From Saussurea involucrata (Eukaryota > Streptophyta > Magnoliopsida > Asterales > Asteraceae), in NCBI GenBank assembly GCA_033807775.1, contig CM066326.1, positions 88,264,873 to 88,328,872 of the forward strand: a stretch of 64,000 bases of DNA. The letters run 5' to 3'. Position numbers and translations under genes: made by a program. The notes under the pieces were generated by a model, which worked only from the letters and a program-made list of their open reading frames with translations, made no database searches and was not told the DNA's origin. This document shows, piece after piece, positions 54,590 through 64,000 of the stretch (position 1 is the first letter of the stretch; each line of letters starts with the position of its first letter).

Positions 54590-55989
54590 TTAAGTAGATT
54601 TTGGTACCCAACGGAACTTGGGTCCTGGCTTGTTATGTGCAGTTCGATTTGAAGAAATATTATAAGTACCATACCAGTACTGAACATTTTCTTTCTTGAC
54701 AAAATCATGCGTTCCACAATAAGAACAACAAATTTGCTTTTGTGCCAACCTAATCAAACGATTTGCAGAATAAATTAGGTTTAACAAAAGACTTACCTTT
54801 TGGAGCGTTGTTCTTCTTGTTTACCTTAGGTGGAGGAACAGATGACTTTGGGCATCTTTTTCAGGAGAAGAACCTTTCACTTTCCTTACCATCTTTACAG
54901 GCTTAAAGATTGGAGTATCTGAACTTGTAGCAGCTTGGTTGTAGAAAAGATTAGAAGGGTGCATCTGATCGTTTGAAAGATTGCTTGATTTGACGGATTT
55001 TTTCGAAGAAATATGTTCATTGATTGAACCGGAAGCAGTCTTAAATGAACATTCCGAAGCAGTTGAATCATCATATAGCGACTAAACAATAGTATCGACA
55101 CTAAATTGTTCAGATTATTCAACTTTGAAATTAATTGCTTCCAGTCTCTGAACCTTGTCGTACAGAACATTCCTTTCTCGAGAAATCAAATCAAACTTCT
55201 TTTGTATATCAGATTTGATCTTCTGCTCTTTCATAGCTTCCGTTGCTAAAGCAGACAACTTCCTCGTTAGCTTTGAGATTTCAGCCTGAAAGACCTTTCT
55301 TTCATTAGAATAGACATCTTTCACACTCTTTGTTTGAAAATCTTCAATTTTCTTCTTTTCAGATTCTTTTCTTTCGATGTCTAATTCTTTCTCCAAATTA
55401 GATATTTTTAGTGAAAGCTCAACAATCTTTGCCTCAAAGGATTTTCTTTTTGCATTAAAATCCACCCTTTCCTTTTCGAGAAATAAAACTTTTTCAAAAT
55501 CAGAATTTTGTTTTGAAAGTTTTATGCATCTAAGCTCTATAGCTTTCTTTTCTTCAACACATTTCTTTGAAAGATCAGAAAACTTTGGTTAAACATCTTC
55601 CGTTCATTTTCAAAATCTTGTCTCTCTTTTGGACAAGCATTTCGTTCATTTTCAAAATATTTTCTCTCTTTTGCATAAACTTGTGTTTCTATTTGAATCT
55701 CGTCTCTTGCTTTCTGAAAATCTTCTCTTTCCTTTCTCATCACTTGTTCAAAATCAGATATTTTCTTTGTCAGCTCGACATTCTTTTCCTCTAAAGAAAG
55801 TATCAGACTTGCTTTAGATTCACAATCACATATCTTCAGATCAACTTGTTATTTCAGTTCTTGAAGTTCTTGGTAATACTTTGCACATAATGCTGTATTA
55901 AATTCAGCTACTTCAATTCTGGTTTCTAAACCTTCTATCTTCTTTTTACATTGCCAATATCGACAGTTAAAATCTTGATAAAGCGACAT
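54590..55989 (-). pseudogene. M2 capsid-less coiled-coil gag frame, decayed
   Basis: Starts at ATG 55989 (MSLYQDFNCPYW, as in M1) and meets a TAA about 50 codons in, then frameshifts near 55590, 55120 and 54855. The coiled-coil, Ser-rich linker, zinc-knuckle-like CCSYCGTHDFVKKEN and WVPKST end are all still legible. A 33-bp deletion relative to M1 lies near 55470. After the TAA (54590-54592) the trace KHMTGK of protease follows and pol is absent. Confidence 0.75.
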
Positions 55990-57086
55990 TGTTACCTGAA
56001 AAAAACGGATCGTTAACAAATACTTCGTGAGAAGTAGAATTTGTGCGCTTGAACGATCAGAGAAAATCGATTAAAGTCAGAAAAAATTTCAAAAATAAAA
56101 TTTGAAAAACAAATTGTAAATTTGTCTTCCAAAAATTAACTCCGAAAAATTAATGCGGAAAATTGGACTTTAAATCGACAAACCTGCAAAGCACGAGAAA
56201 AATATATCAGTTGCGGTTAAATGTAGGCAAAAACTGATAAAATCGATGAAAAATGAAGAATAAGGACTAAAACTGACAACTTACGAAACTAAAACGAAAA
56301 ACAAGAACTAAAAGTGACAAAATCTAAAACTTGGAACTAAAAGGACTAAAAATGAAAAATCTAAAAGCTTAAAGTCTAGGGACTAAAACTGTAATAAACT
56401 GAAAGTTAAAACTAGAGGGACTAAAAATGACCAAAACAGAAACCTGAAATATAGGGACTAAAAGTGACAGACACTTAAACTCTAACTTTAGGGTCTCAAA
56501 ATGACAAAACTCTAAACTATAACTACAGGGACTGAAAAAGACACAAATTAAAACTATAAGTTTTGGGACCAAAACTGACAAAACCTAAAACTAGTAGTCC
56601 AGGTACCAGAAGTGTAAAACTCTAAACTTGCTAACTGGACTTGACGGAAAATCTAACTAAGGACTAAAAATGTAAGAAACTTAACGAAAAAAGCTAACGA
56701 TCCGTTAAAAAAATGAAACTAACTGAACTAACAGACCCCTAACAGACTTAGGACTTAAAATGAAACAAAACTAACTAATACTAAAGGAAAAATAACTAAA
56801 CTAACGTGAATTAACTGAAAAAGACAAAAATTGTGATAAACTTAACGATCGACTAACGGAACAGTTAAAACACTGTTCATCATCATCCAAATCGTTGATC
56901 TGCAGTTCTTTTCGTTCGAATTTCTTTGCATTCTTACTTCAAAACTGATTTGTTTTCGTTCCTTTACAGTCTCAAATCACAACACATCCGATTGCCATGT
57001 TAAAAACAAGATCATGCAACGGTTTTAGTATGTTTTCCGGCGACCCACGTATTTTCCGGCGAGAGATGAATTTTTCCGGGGAAGTT

Positions 57087-57200
57087 GGTTGCGACAAAAG
57101 GTTGCGATAAGGTTATGTTGCGATAAAAAAACGGAGTTGCGATAAAAGTGATGTTGCGACAAAAAACAACTTGCGATAAAGTTGAATCTTGCGATAAGCT
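57087..57200 (-). repeat. TTGCGA cluster in the M2 leader
   Basis: Seven TTGCGACA/TTGCGATA words in 114 bp, on the plus strand; counterpart of 10007-10092. Confidence 0.8.
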
Positions 57201-57758
57201 TGGTGATTTCTCATCGTTTTCCAATTCTGAAAGTTGTATGATGTTACAAATTTCAATACAAATCGATATGTCACATTAGATTCTATTAAAACACATCAAA
57301 AATCGAGATCGATCACTGTGTTAACGAAGAACACTCAAGTTACTCGATCTCCCTGATTTCTTGACGTATTTCAGATTTGAAATACACAAACTGTTCGAAA
57401 TACCAAACAAATGTGATATGTGAAACACAAATCAATCAAAGCATTAACACAAAGAGGAATCAATCACCATCATAAGCAAGAACATCTAAGAACAACAAGA
57501 ACATAGCCACTGTTGATATTTTAGTTTTCAAAAATCTCTGGTTTGTTGCTGAAAAATAGTTTTGTAAATTGCAAATCGTTCCAATCAACAACTAAAATCG
57601 ATCTATAAACTTGAATCAATCCAAACCTCAAACGATTTCTAGATTTTTGAAAATTTTCAATAAAATCTCAAATATCAAAAACTCATCAATTTCTCAAAAA
57701 TTGATTAAAATCAATGGATTGATGCACAAATTCTTATCTGCTTGGCTCTGATACCAAT

Positions 57759-57968
57759 TGAAAGTGATTCAGGTAACAAGATTAAACCAAATATGAACTA
57801 GATTGAGAGGAGAAATGACCTCTATTGTGTGCTCTCTCACCTAGCTACACCTCACAACCCTTACAATTGGGTTTATATACCTTTCACCAAACCTAATTGA
57901 TACTTGACTTTGACTAATATCGACTAATTACAATTAACCCTAAATCTTGGATACATTGTGTACTAACA
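57759..57968 (-). repeat. 5' LTR of M2, internally deleted
   Basis: 210 bp, TGAAAGTGATTCAGG...GTACTAACA. About 90 bp are missing after GAAATGA relative to the 3' LTR. The primer site TTGGCTCTGATACCA is at 57742-57756. Followed by target-site AATAG. Confidence 0.85.
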
Positions 57969-57973
57969 AATAG

Positions 57974-59071
57974 TCATAATTGTTAAAAATTACAAAGAAA
58001 ATGCTACATAAATAAAAAATAATAAAAATTAAAATCTATAATACATAAATTAACAATAATAAATATCAGGAAAAAACTACTAATATTATTATTTTACTTT
58101 ATTATAAAGGGAATTTAATTAAAATACCCAAAGTTTGACTTTGACTTACCAAAATACCCAAAATCTTGGACAGTTTACCAAAATACCCAATTTTTCCGCG
58201 GTGGGCCCTGCGATCGCGGGCTAGGGCCCACGTGGCACTCGTGTTTGGCCAAAGTGTCCCGCGGAGCTCCCCAACTATGGCCGCGGTGACACTTTTGGTC
58301 CCTGTCCCGCGGAGGTTGGCCGCGATGGGCCCGCGATAGGCCAAAAAAAATTACATTTTTGGTCCTTTTTGTTTTTGTATGTCTTTGGTTGCAAACACAG
58401 TTCAGTTTAAAAAAAATAAGAAATTTTAGCAAAATCGAGCAGCGTGAGCACGAGATTTTGGAGCTGCATTCGTGTCCGCAGGTCGCGCTCGCACACAAGT
58501 TCGACGATTTTAGCTTACGAAATCGTCAATCGGCACCCCCCCTGCGCGCGGGTAGGAGTTAGAGTAAAACCATTCAAGGAGTTTGTCAACCTCACCGGGA
58601 CAGGGACCAAAAGTGTCACCGCAGCCATAGTTGGGGGGCTCCACGGGACACTTTGGCCAAACACGAGTGCCACGTGGGCCCTAGCCCGCGATCGCGGGGC
58701 CCACCGTGGAAAAATTGGGTATTTTGGTAAACTGTCCGAGATTTTGGGTATTTTGGTAAGTCAAAGTCAAACTTTGGGTATTTTAATTAATTTCTCTATT
58801 ATAAATATGTTTTACTATTAACAATTTGGGGTATTCCAGTAGTTATAATAAAATAAAATAATATAAAATATTATATTACAAAAGAGTGAAGAGGAGATAT
58901 TGAGGAAGGAGTGGGAGTGTGGGACCCATTTGTTTATGTATGAAGCGGTTCATAGAAAAAGAGCGGTTCTCCACGTGGATGAGGAACCTGTTTCTCTCGG
59001 CGTCACCCATTTTTTTTGGACCGGTTCTTTATAGTGTCACGGTGTCAAGAACCCCACCATTGGGGATGCTC
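57974..59071. mobile_element. Right half of the Tourist-like MITE, with a MULE inside
   Basis: Runs from the M2 target site to the terminal ATTGGGGATGCTC (59059-59071), followed by TAA. A 688-bp MULE-like element (58109-58796) is inserted in it. Without that insert about 400 bp remain. Confidence 0.7.
58109..58796. mobile_element. Fold-back MULE-like element
   Basis: A perfect 9-bp target duplication TATTATAAA (58100-58108 and 58797-58805) flanks arms of roughly 200 bp that are near inverse copies, starting GGGAATTTAATTAAAATAC on the left. The arms contain GCGATCGCGG and GGCCACCG-like GC-rich blocks in otherwise AT-rich DNA. No transposase. Confidence 0.85.
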
Positions 59072-59344
59072 TAAGTCACCCCACATGTTGAACATGCACA
59101 AGGTATTTTCGTTCTTTTACCTAGTATTTATATTCCTTGTGCTCAGCACGTAAAGTGACTTAATGATGACAATTTACCAGACGTTAGTGACAAAGAAATT
59201 CAAATAAAAGAAGAAAAACAAGTTTTTTTCTATTTTCAGAATTACAAGAACTATAAAATGCAAACCATTAGTAATGCAACTTATTCATCTTTTTTGAAGT
59301 ATATGTTACATTACTCACCACGGGTATAAGGATGCCAAAAAATT

Positions 59345-59520
59345 TAGGGAAATTAATTAAAATAGCCAAAGTTCATAATTGGTTTTGCAAAAATACCCAT
59401 ATTCTCGTTGGTTTTATAAAAATACCCAAATTTTCCGCGATAGGATCCGCGATCGCGGACCCAACAACTTCCCTGCAATTTGGAGACCCATCACCCGCGA
59501 TGCACACTCAATTGATATTA
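59345..59520. mobile_element. Single end of a related MULE-like element
   Basis: GGGAAATTAATTAAAATAGCC, then ATACCCA repeats and GCGATCGCGG, resemble one arm of 58109-58796. No opposite end was found. Confidence 0.5.
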
Positions 59521-59631
59521 ATTGATTTCAAATTTACACTTTATACCCTATAATTATTTACTTACTTTACTTTATACCTTTTACTTTCTTAATTTTAATT
59601 TTACACATTCATCATATTAACACATATAATC

Positions 59632-60075
59632 GTTTATTAACTAAAATACGTTAAAAAATATACGTTATAATTTTAACAAGTTACACCATTGTAATCGTCT
59701 CTTCGATACCTTCGAAGTGAGCTCAATATTGAATATTTTTTTATTTAATTATTTAATTATATATCATATATACTACATAAAAATATTTTTAATATTTACA
59801 ATTCATATCCTTATAGTTAATTATTTAATTTATGGTACATCTTTTTTTTTCAATTTTGTTTTACACTCTTATCACATTAACATAATAATCTTATATTAAC
59901 TAAATGAAAAATAAAAAAATAATACGTATAAAGTAAACTAACTAAATAAGTATAATATAATTAAATCAAAAAATATTTAGTATTGGGCTCATTTCGAAGG
60001 TATCGACGAGACGATTATAATGGTGCAACTTGTTAAAATTAAAAAGCATTTTTAACGTATTTTAGTTAATAATTG
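59632..60075. repeat. Imperfect inverted repeat (fold-back)
   Basis: Arms of about 105 bp (59632-59740 and 59965-60075) sharing TAACTAAAATACGTTAAAAA, TTTTAACAAGTT and GATACCTTCGAA in opposite orientation, around an AT-rich centre. Probably a MITE-like fold-back element. Ends not fixed. Confidence 0.7.
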
Positions 60076-60132
60076 ATGAAATCGTCAAACTATTTGGATT
60101 ATACGTCTCGCTGCATTGCAACGGGTAAATAA

Positions 60133-60135
<3 letters not shown>

Positions 60136-60190
<55 letters not shown>
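60136..60190. repeat. (TA)n microsatellite
   Basis: About 27 TA units. Confidence 0.95.
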
Positions 60191-60194
<4 letters not shown>

Positions 60195-60805
60195 TAGGTT
60201 CAGAGGAAAACCTCAAATAATTAGAAAACTAAATAACACCCTTATAAACATTGATTCAACATGATCCAAAGGATATTAAAAATCAGTAATTAAACTAATT
60301 ATAATTAATGAAAAGGGTATTAAGGTAATTTGAGCACTATATCAGATATGGAAAATATAACAAATGCACAAATCATTTCCCTATAACTATGGAGATAACG
60401 GTTTTTCGGTGAAAACTTTCAGATTCCGGCGAGTTCACGGTTTTCCGACGATGCTTGCTGTCGACTGCCAAACTTCAAAAATTACAGATTACTTAGTGGT
60501 TTTCAATTCTAAAACTTCCAATCTAATCCAAACTGAAAAACAAACAAGTTTTTGAAAGAAAAACGATAAAAAAAACATGTCAATATGCACAAATGCATAT
60601 ATATGCACCTGTGCATAGCATTTGTGGATAATTGTTTCCAAGGAGGAGGAAGAAGGTGGAGAAGACAAAATAAAATAAATTCCAAGCACGTTGACGAACA
60701 TAAAAAATTACATACAATTCCAGATCTAAATAGTCAATTCATCAAAATCGAAATGTAGATATGCACAAATGCATATATATATGCACTTGTGCATATATAT
60801 GCACA
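60191..60805. other. Copy-2-specific sequence upstream of the LINE, no gene
   Basis: Contains two near copies of a self-complementary block, GCACAAATGCATATATATGC (near 60590 and 60765). No coding region supported. Not present upstream of 11S copy 1. Confidence 0.5.
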
Positions 60806-61700
60806 GATCTGGCCTTGATAGGAAAATGGTGGTGGAGATTTAAGAGGGAAGACAATGCTCTATATGGAAAGAGGTATTGTGCTTGATTCACAACCAAGAT
60901 GGAAGACTAGGAGTTGTTATCCCGGCCGGTTTCAAATCAAGCATGTGGGGTGTGATTCCCTAATTAAACTACACCTTATCTACTTTTAATATCAACTTTG
61001 GTGAACTCTTTGTTTGTAACATGAATGTTTGGAGCTGGACACCGGAAGCTAGCGGGATCTTCTCTGTGACTGGGCTAAGAAACTTGGTAGACAAATTTAG
61101 TCTCCTCGGCCATGCCCAGGTAAAGACTTTGTGGATAAAAGTCGTTCCAAGGAAAGCTAATTTTCTGTTTTGGAGAGCAATGCTAAAAAACTTCTTATTC
61201 GATGCAATATGTCAAGCATGGGAGTCGAGGTTCCCTCTACCCTCTGCCCTGTTTGCAACATTAGTGAAGAAACCGAAAATCATCATATGTTTTGTTGTTC
61301 TTCGGCAAAAGAATCGTGGGCTCTACTGCATCAATGGTGGAACGAGATCCCTTCATCCCCTTCTTCGTTTGAGGAGCTTACGGAGCTGATTTTAAAGCTG
61401 GTCGAATAGAAAGGGTCAAAACCGTTGATGTCCGTGATAGGTATAGCGGTCTTTTGGGTGCTATAGAGGAGTTGGAATGATAAAATTTTCAACGGCAAGA
61501 TTCAGTCTTCTCATTAAGCTGTCAACGAGGTTCAGTTCTTTTCATTTATGTGGGTTAAAAACATAGTCAAATTGGGACAAGATTTTAGGTACGTAGGATA
61601 TTTGGTGTTGTAACCCTGGCTTATGCTTTTCGGCCATTGTTAATCTAGCATCTTGCTAGGTTTCGGTTTTAATAATTTAGTGTTTTGCCGTTCAAAAAAA
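60806..61700 (+). mobile_element. 5'-truncated LINE, copy 2
   Basis: Paralogue of 10388-11283 at a constant offset of 50418. Same zf-RVT remnants (GIFSV, CPVCNISEETENHHMFCC) and frameshift, plus one extra stop (TAG near 61407). The A run is at 61694-61700. Confidence 0.85.
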
Positions 61701-62100
61701 TTAAGCGTCCTAATAAACTACTTTATAAGACTTCAATTGTAGGACTAAAAAATAAAACATTCTATCTAGATGCGTTGTAATAGGTTTATAAGACATTTTT
61801 AGACGTTGTAACAAGCTTATTAGGATATTTTTATTTAAAATAAAATCCATATTAGCTATTTCATAAAACACTATTCGATTAAGGGTCTTATAAAAACAAG
61901 TGTCGTATAAAATACTTAATGCGACATTTTGTATTAAAAATGTCCTAAAAACTTGTTACAACGTTCAAAACCATCCTACAAACTTATTACGACGACTTTA
62001 TATAGAAGATTTTATATTTTGTCTTCAAAAATTAAGTCCTATAAAACGGTCTATTATTATAACACTTGCCAATTTCATAGCATCTCTATATTTGTTTAAA
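61701..62100. repeat. AACTTRTTACRACG repeat block upstream of 11S copy 2
   Basis: Counterpart of 11284-11680 with the same motifs. Confidence 0.5.
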
Positions 62101-62157
62101 CGTATCTAGTCGTGTTTCCGTACACCATTCGATCAGGGTTCACTTTGTTCTTATCAT

Positions 62158-62301
62158 CATGCAGATCATATAACACTTGTAACTGTGGCCATGGACACTC
62201 ACCTCTACACATGTATCACTTCTTGCTTCCATCTGTTCTTCATCATTTCATGCATAACCTCTTACATGGCACTCCCTCCTTCACCTTCTTCCCCTATAAA
62301 A
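62158..62301 (+). promoter_or_regulatory. Seed-type promoter of 11S copy 2
   Basis: RY elements CATGCA at 62158-62163 and 62249-62254 (here the fuller CATGCATAA), and TATA box TATAAAA at 62295-62301, 46 bp before the start codon. Confidence 0.78.
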
Positions 62302-62346
62302 CCCCACCTCACATTCTCCATTCGCCACACCATCTCATCATCTTCA

Positions 62347-64000
62347 ATGGCGATCAAAGCTCCTTTGCTTCTTGCTTTCTTCCTTCTCTTTGCCGGAACC
62401 CTAGCTCGCCAACAGCAGCACCAGCAACAGCAGCAAAACCAGTGCCAGATTAACAGGATCAATGCTCTCGAGCCGTACGATAGCATCCAAGCTGAGGCTG
62501 GTGTGACTGAGTTCTGGGAGTCCGACAACCAGCAGTTCCAGTGTGCCGGTGTTGAGTTTATCCGACACCGGATTCAACCCGGTGGTCTTCTCTTGCCGTC
62601 CTACGTCAACACCCCACTCTTGTCATTCACCGAACAAGGTTGGACTTAATTAGTTTCTTTCGTACTAGCTGGACACCATCGATTTCTAAACGGTTTAATA
62701 CAGAATGTTTTAAAATAATCCTTTTAGGACAAAAGGCTAAAGCGTCATGTTCAAAGACGTAATAAGTTTATAAGATGTTTTTTTGTGCCTTGAAAACTTT
62801 TTTATGACACTTTAAATATAAAGCATCGCAATAATTATTTTATAGGACAAGAAGTTCTTAAAAAAACTTGTTACGACGTTAAAAAAGGTCGTCCAAACTT
62901 ATTACAACGTCTTTAGATAAGACGTTTTATTTTTCTTGTTCTGCAAATTAAATATTATAAAGCCGGCTATTAGGATTGGTGTCCTATAAATCCAGTTTTA
63001 TTGTATAGTGTTCGAATTTAGTAAAAAGAATCAATGGATTGATGAGTTTAATTAGCTTGTTGATCTTAATTTGCAGGTAGGGGAGTTCAAGGAGTTGTGT
63101 TGCCGGGATGTCCGGAAACCTATGAATCTTCCTCCGAACAACAGGTTTCCGATCCCAGCCAACGAAGAGGACAGAGGGTCCAAGATCGTCATCAAAAGGT
63201 TCAGAACTTGAACCAGGGTGACGTTGCCGCCATTCCCGCCGGAGCCGCTCACTGGATTTACAACGACGGCAATGAAGAACTTGTTGTAGTTGTCTTCTTC
63301 GACACCCAAAACAATGCTAACCAGCTCGATGAGAACCATAGGGTACAGTTCCATACATACACTAATCAGTAATTAAATATTGACTTAATAATGGACAAAT
63401 TTGGGACTAAAAGATTCGATCTTAAATAATGTTTCAGAGATTCTTCCTCGCCGGAAATCCTCAAGCTCAAAGCCAACAAGGTCAATGGCAACCAGGCCAG
63501 CAGCCCAGCCGCCAACAGCAACCAGGCCAGCAGCAGCAGCCCGGCCGCCAACAGCAACCAGGCCAGCACCAGCAGCCCAGCCGCAAACAGGAGCAGCCAG
63601 GCCGCCAACAGCCGGGAGGCCGCCAACAGGAGCAGCCTTATGGCAATGCAGGCAACATCTTTAATGGTTTCGACGTCGAGTTCTTAGCAGAAGCATTCAA
63701 CGTAGACAGGGAGACTGCCGAGAAGCTTCAAGGACAAAGAGACCAGAGGGGTCACATCGTTAGAGTCGAACAACAACTCCAGATCATCCGCCCACCACAG
63801 AGCAGACAAGAGGGACAACAAGAACAACGTGGACGCGGAAACGGTTTGGATGAGACCATTTGCAGTTTAAAGCTAAAGGAGAACATCGACAACCCTTCCC
63901 ATGTCGATTTCACCAACCCACAAGCCGGCCGCATTTCAAACCTCAACAACTACAAATTCCCAATCCTCCGACAACTCGAACTCAGCGTCGCGAGAGGCGA
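62347..64000 (+). CDS. 11S globulin (legumin-type seed storage protein), copy 2, runs off the window
   Basis: Exon 1 is 62347-62638, exon 2 63077-63342, and exon 3 runs from 63438 to the window edge; GT-AG introns with phases 1 and 0. The precursor has a signal peptide (MAIKAPLLLAFFLLFAGTLA), a Gln-rich start, an N-terminal cupin half (GVVLPGCPETYES, IPAGAAHWIYNDGN), RRFFLAGNPQAQ, a Gln/Pro-rich spacer, the Asn-Gly cleavage site NGLDETIC (Asn codon 63840-63842) and the start of the basic chain (FPILRQLELSVARG). Cysteines for chain linkage are in place (QNQC, QFQC, PGC, ETIC). No stop or frameshift is visible, so it is probably functional: made in developing seed, cleaved by vacuolar processing enzyme, stored as hexamers in protein bodies. 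The last third of the gene lies outside the window. Confidence 0.93.
62712..63012. repeat. Repeat block in intron 1 of 11S copy 2
   Basis: AACTTGTTACGACG and AACTTATTACAACG motifs as in 12290-12590; shared by both gene copies. Confidence 0.55.

Larger units (their letters stand above)
21729..57968 (-). mobile_element. M2: pol-less Copia-type element, split by element P
   Basis: The 3' LTR is 21729-22028 and the 5' LTR 57759-57968. Target flanks are AAAAG (21724-21728) and AATAG (57969-57973). In minus sense: primer site near 57742-57756, leader to 55990, coiled-coil gag frame 54590-55989, hairpins 54233-54352, 3' region to 53131, interrupted by P (23269-53125), then 23268 down to 22029 and the 3' LTR. 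The interruption is marked by CAGCT and CAACT on either side of P. The own sequence is about 6.4 kb. It is paralogous to M1. Confidence 0.82.

Noticed and set aside
60191..60240. Helitron end
   Set aside because: The TA run followed by GGGTTAGG looked suggestive, but no CTRR end with hairpin or AT target pair was found.

Overview
This is plant nuclear DNA: AT-rich, dominated by nested retrotransposons, with intron-containing genes. The recognisable host genes are two 11S globulin (legumin-type seed storage) genes about 50.4 kb apart. Their protein style (RRFFLAGNPQ, Gln/Pro-rich spacer, Asn-Gly processing site) suggests a daisy-family (Asteraceae) genome; that is inference. Layout: 1-5110 holds a possible remnant of a host gene, a solo LTR, a CACTA-like end, a GC/CT-rich stretch and a Copia capsid fragment. 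5110-10387 is M1, a minus-strand Copia-type element without pol, carrying a PIF/Harbinger-like insert with captured gene pieces. 10388-18786 is a LINE fragment plus 11S copy 1, dead through an 8-bp frameshift and an inserted young Copia element (13618-18348, identical LTRs, open 1435-codon polyprotein). 18862-20835 is a MULE with a 9-bp target duplication. 21533-59071 is a nest of elements within elements: a Tourist-like MITE is split by element M2 (minus), M2 by element P (plus), P by a rearranged Copia block Y (minus), and Y by a long Copia array Z (minus). Matching flanking duplications support the MITE, M2 and P levels. 59072-60805 is AT-rich with fold-back repeats. 60806-64000 is a second LINE fragment plus 11S copy 2, open to the window edge. 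The blocks 5212-13617 and 53171-64000 are paralogous, so the pseudogene and the apparently intact gene come from one tandem duplication. 

The retroelements carry the most unusual signals. Y and Z both have an extra sense ORF downstream of pol. In Z this ORF looks like a five-exon gene whose proposed splices restore frame, preceded by CCAAT, G-box and TATA-like sites. Y has a related ORF preceded by CCAAT and G-box sites. Two unrelated hairpin arrays with compensatory stem changes lie downstream of coding regions, one in M1/M2/P and one in Y. Clustered TTGCGA/TCGCAA motifs recur in the leaders of several elements, and Z is saturated with CAGCG/CGCTG. No tRNA, rRNA, CRISPR or bacterial features were seen. 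All calls come from reading the sequence; no search was run.
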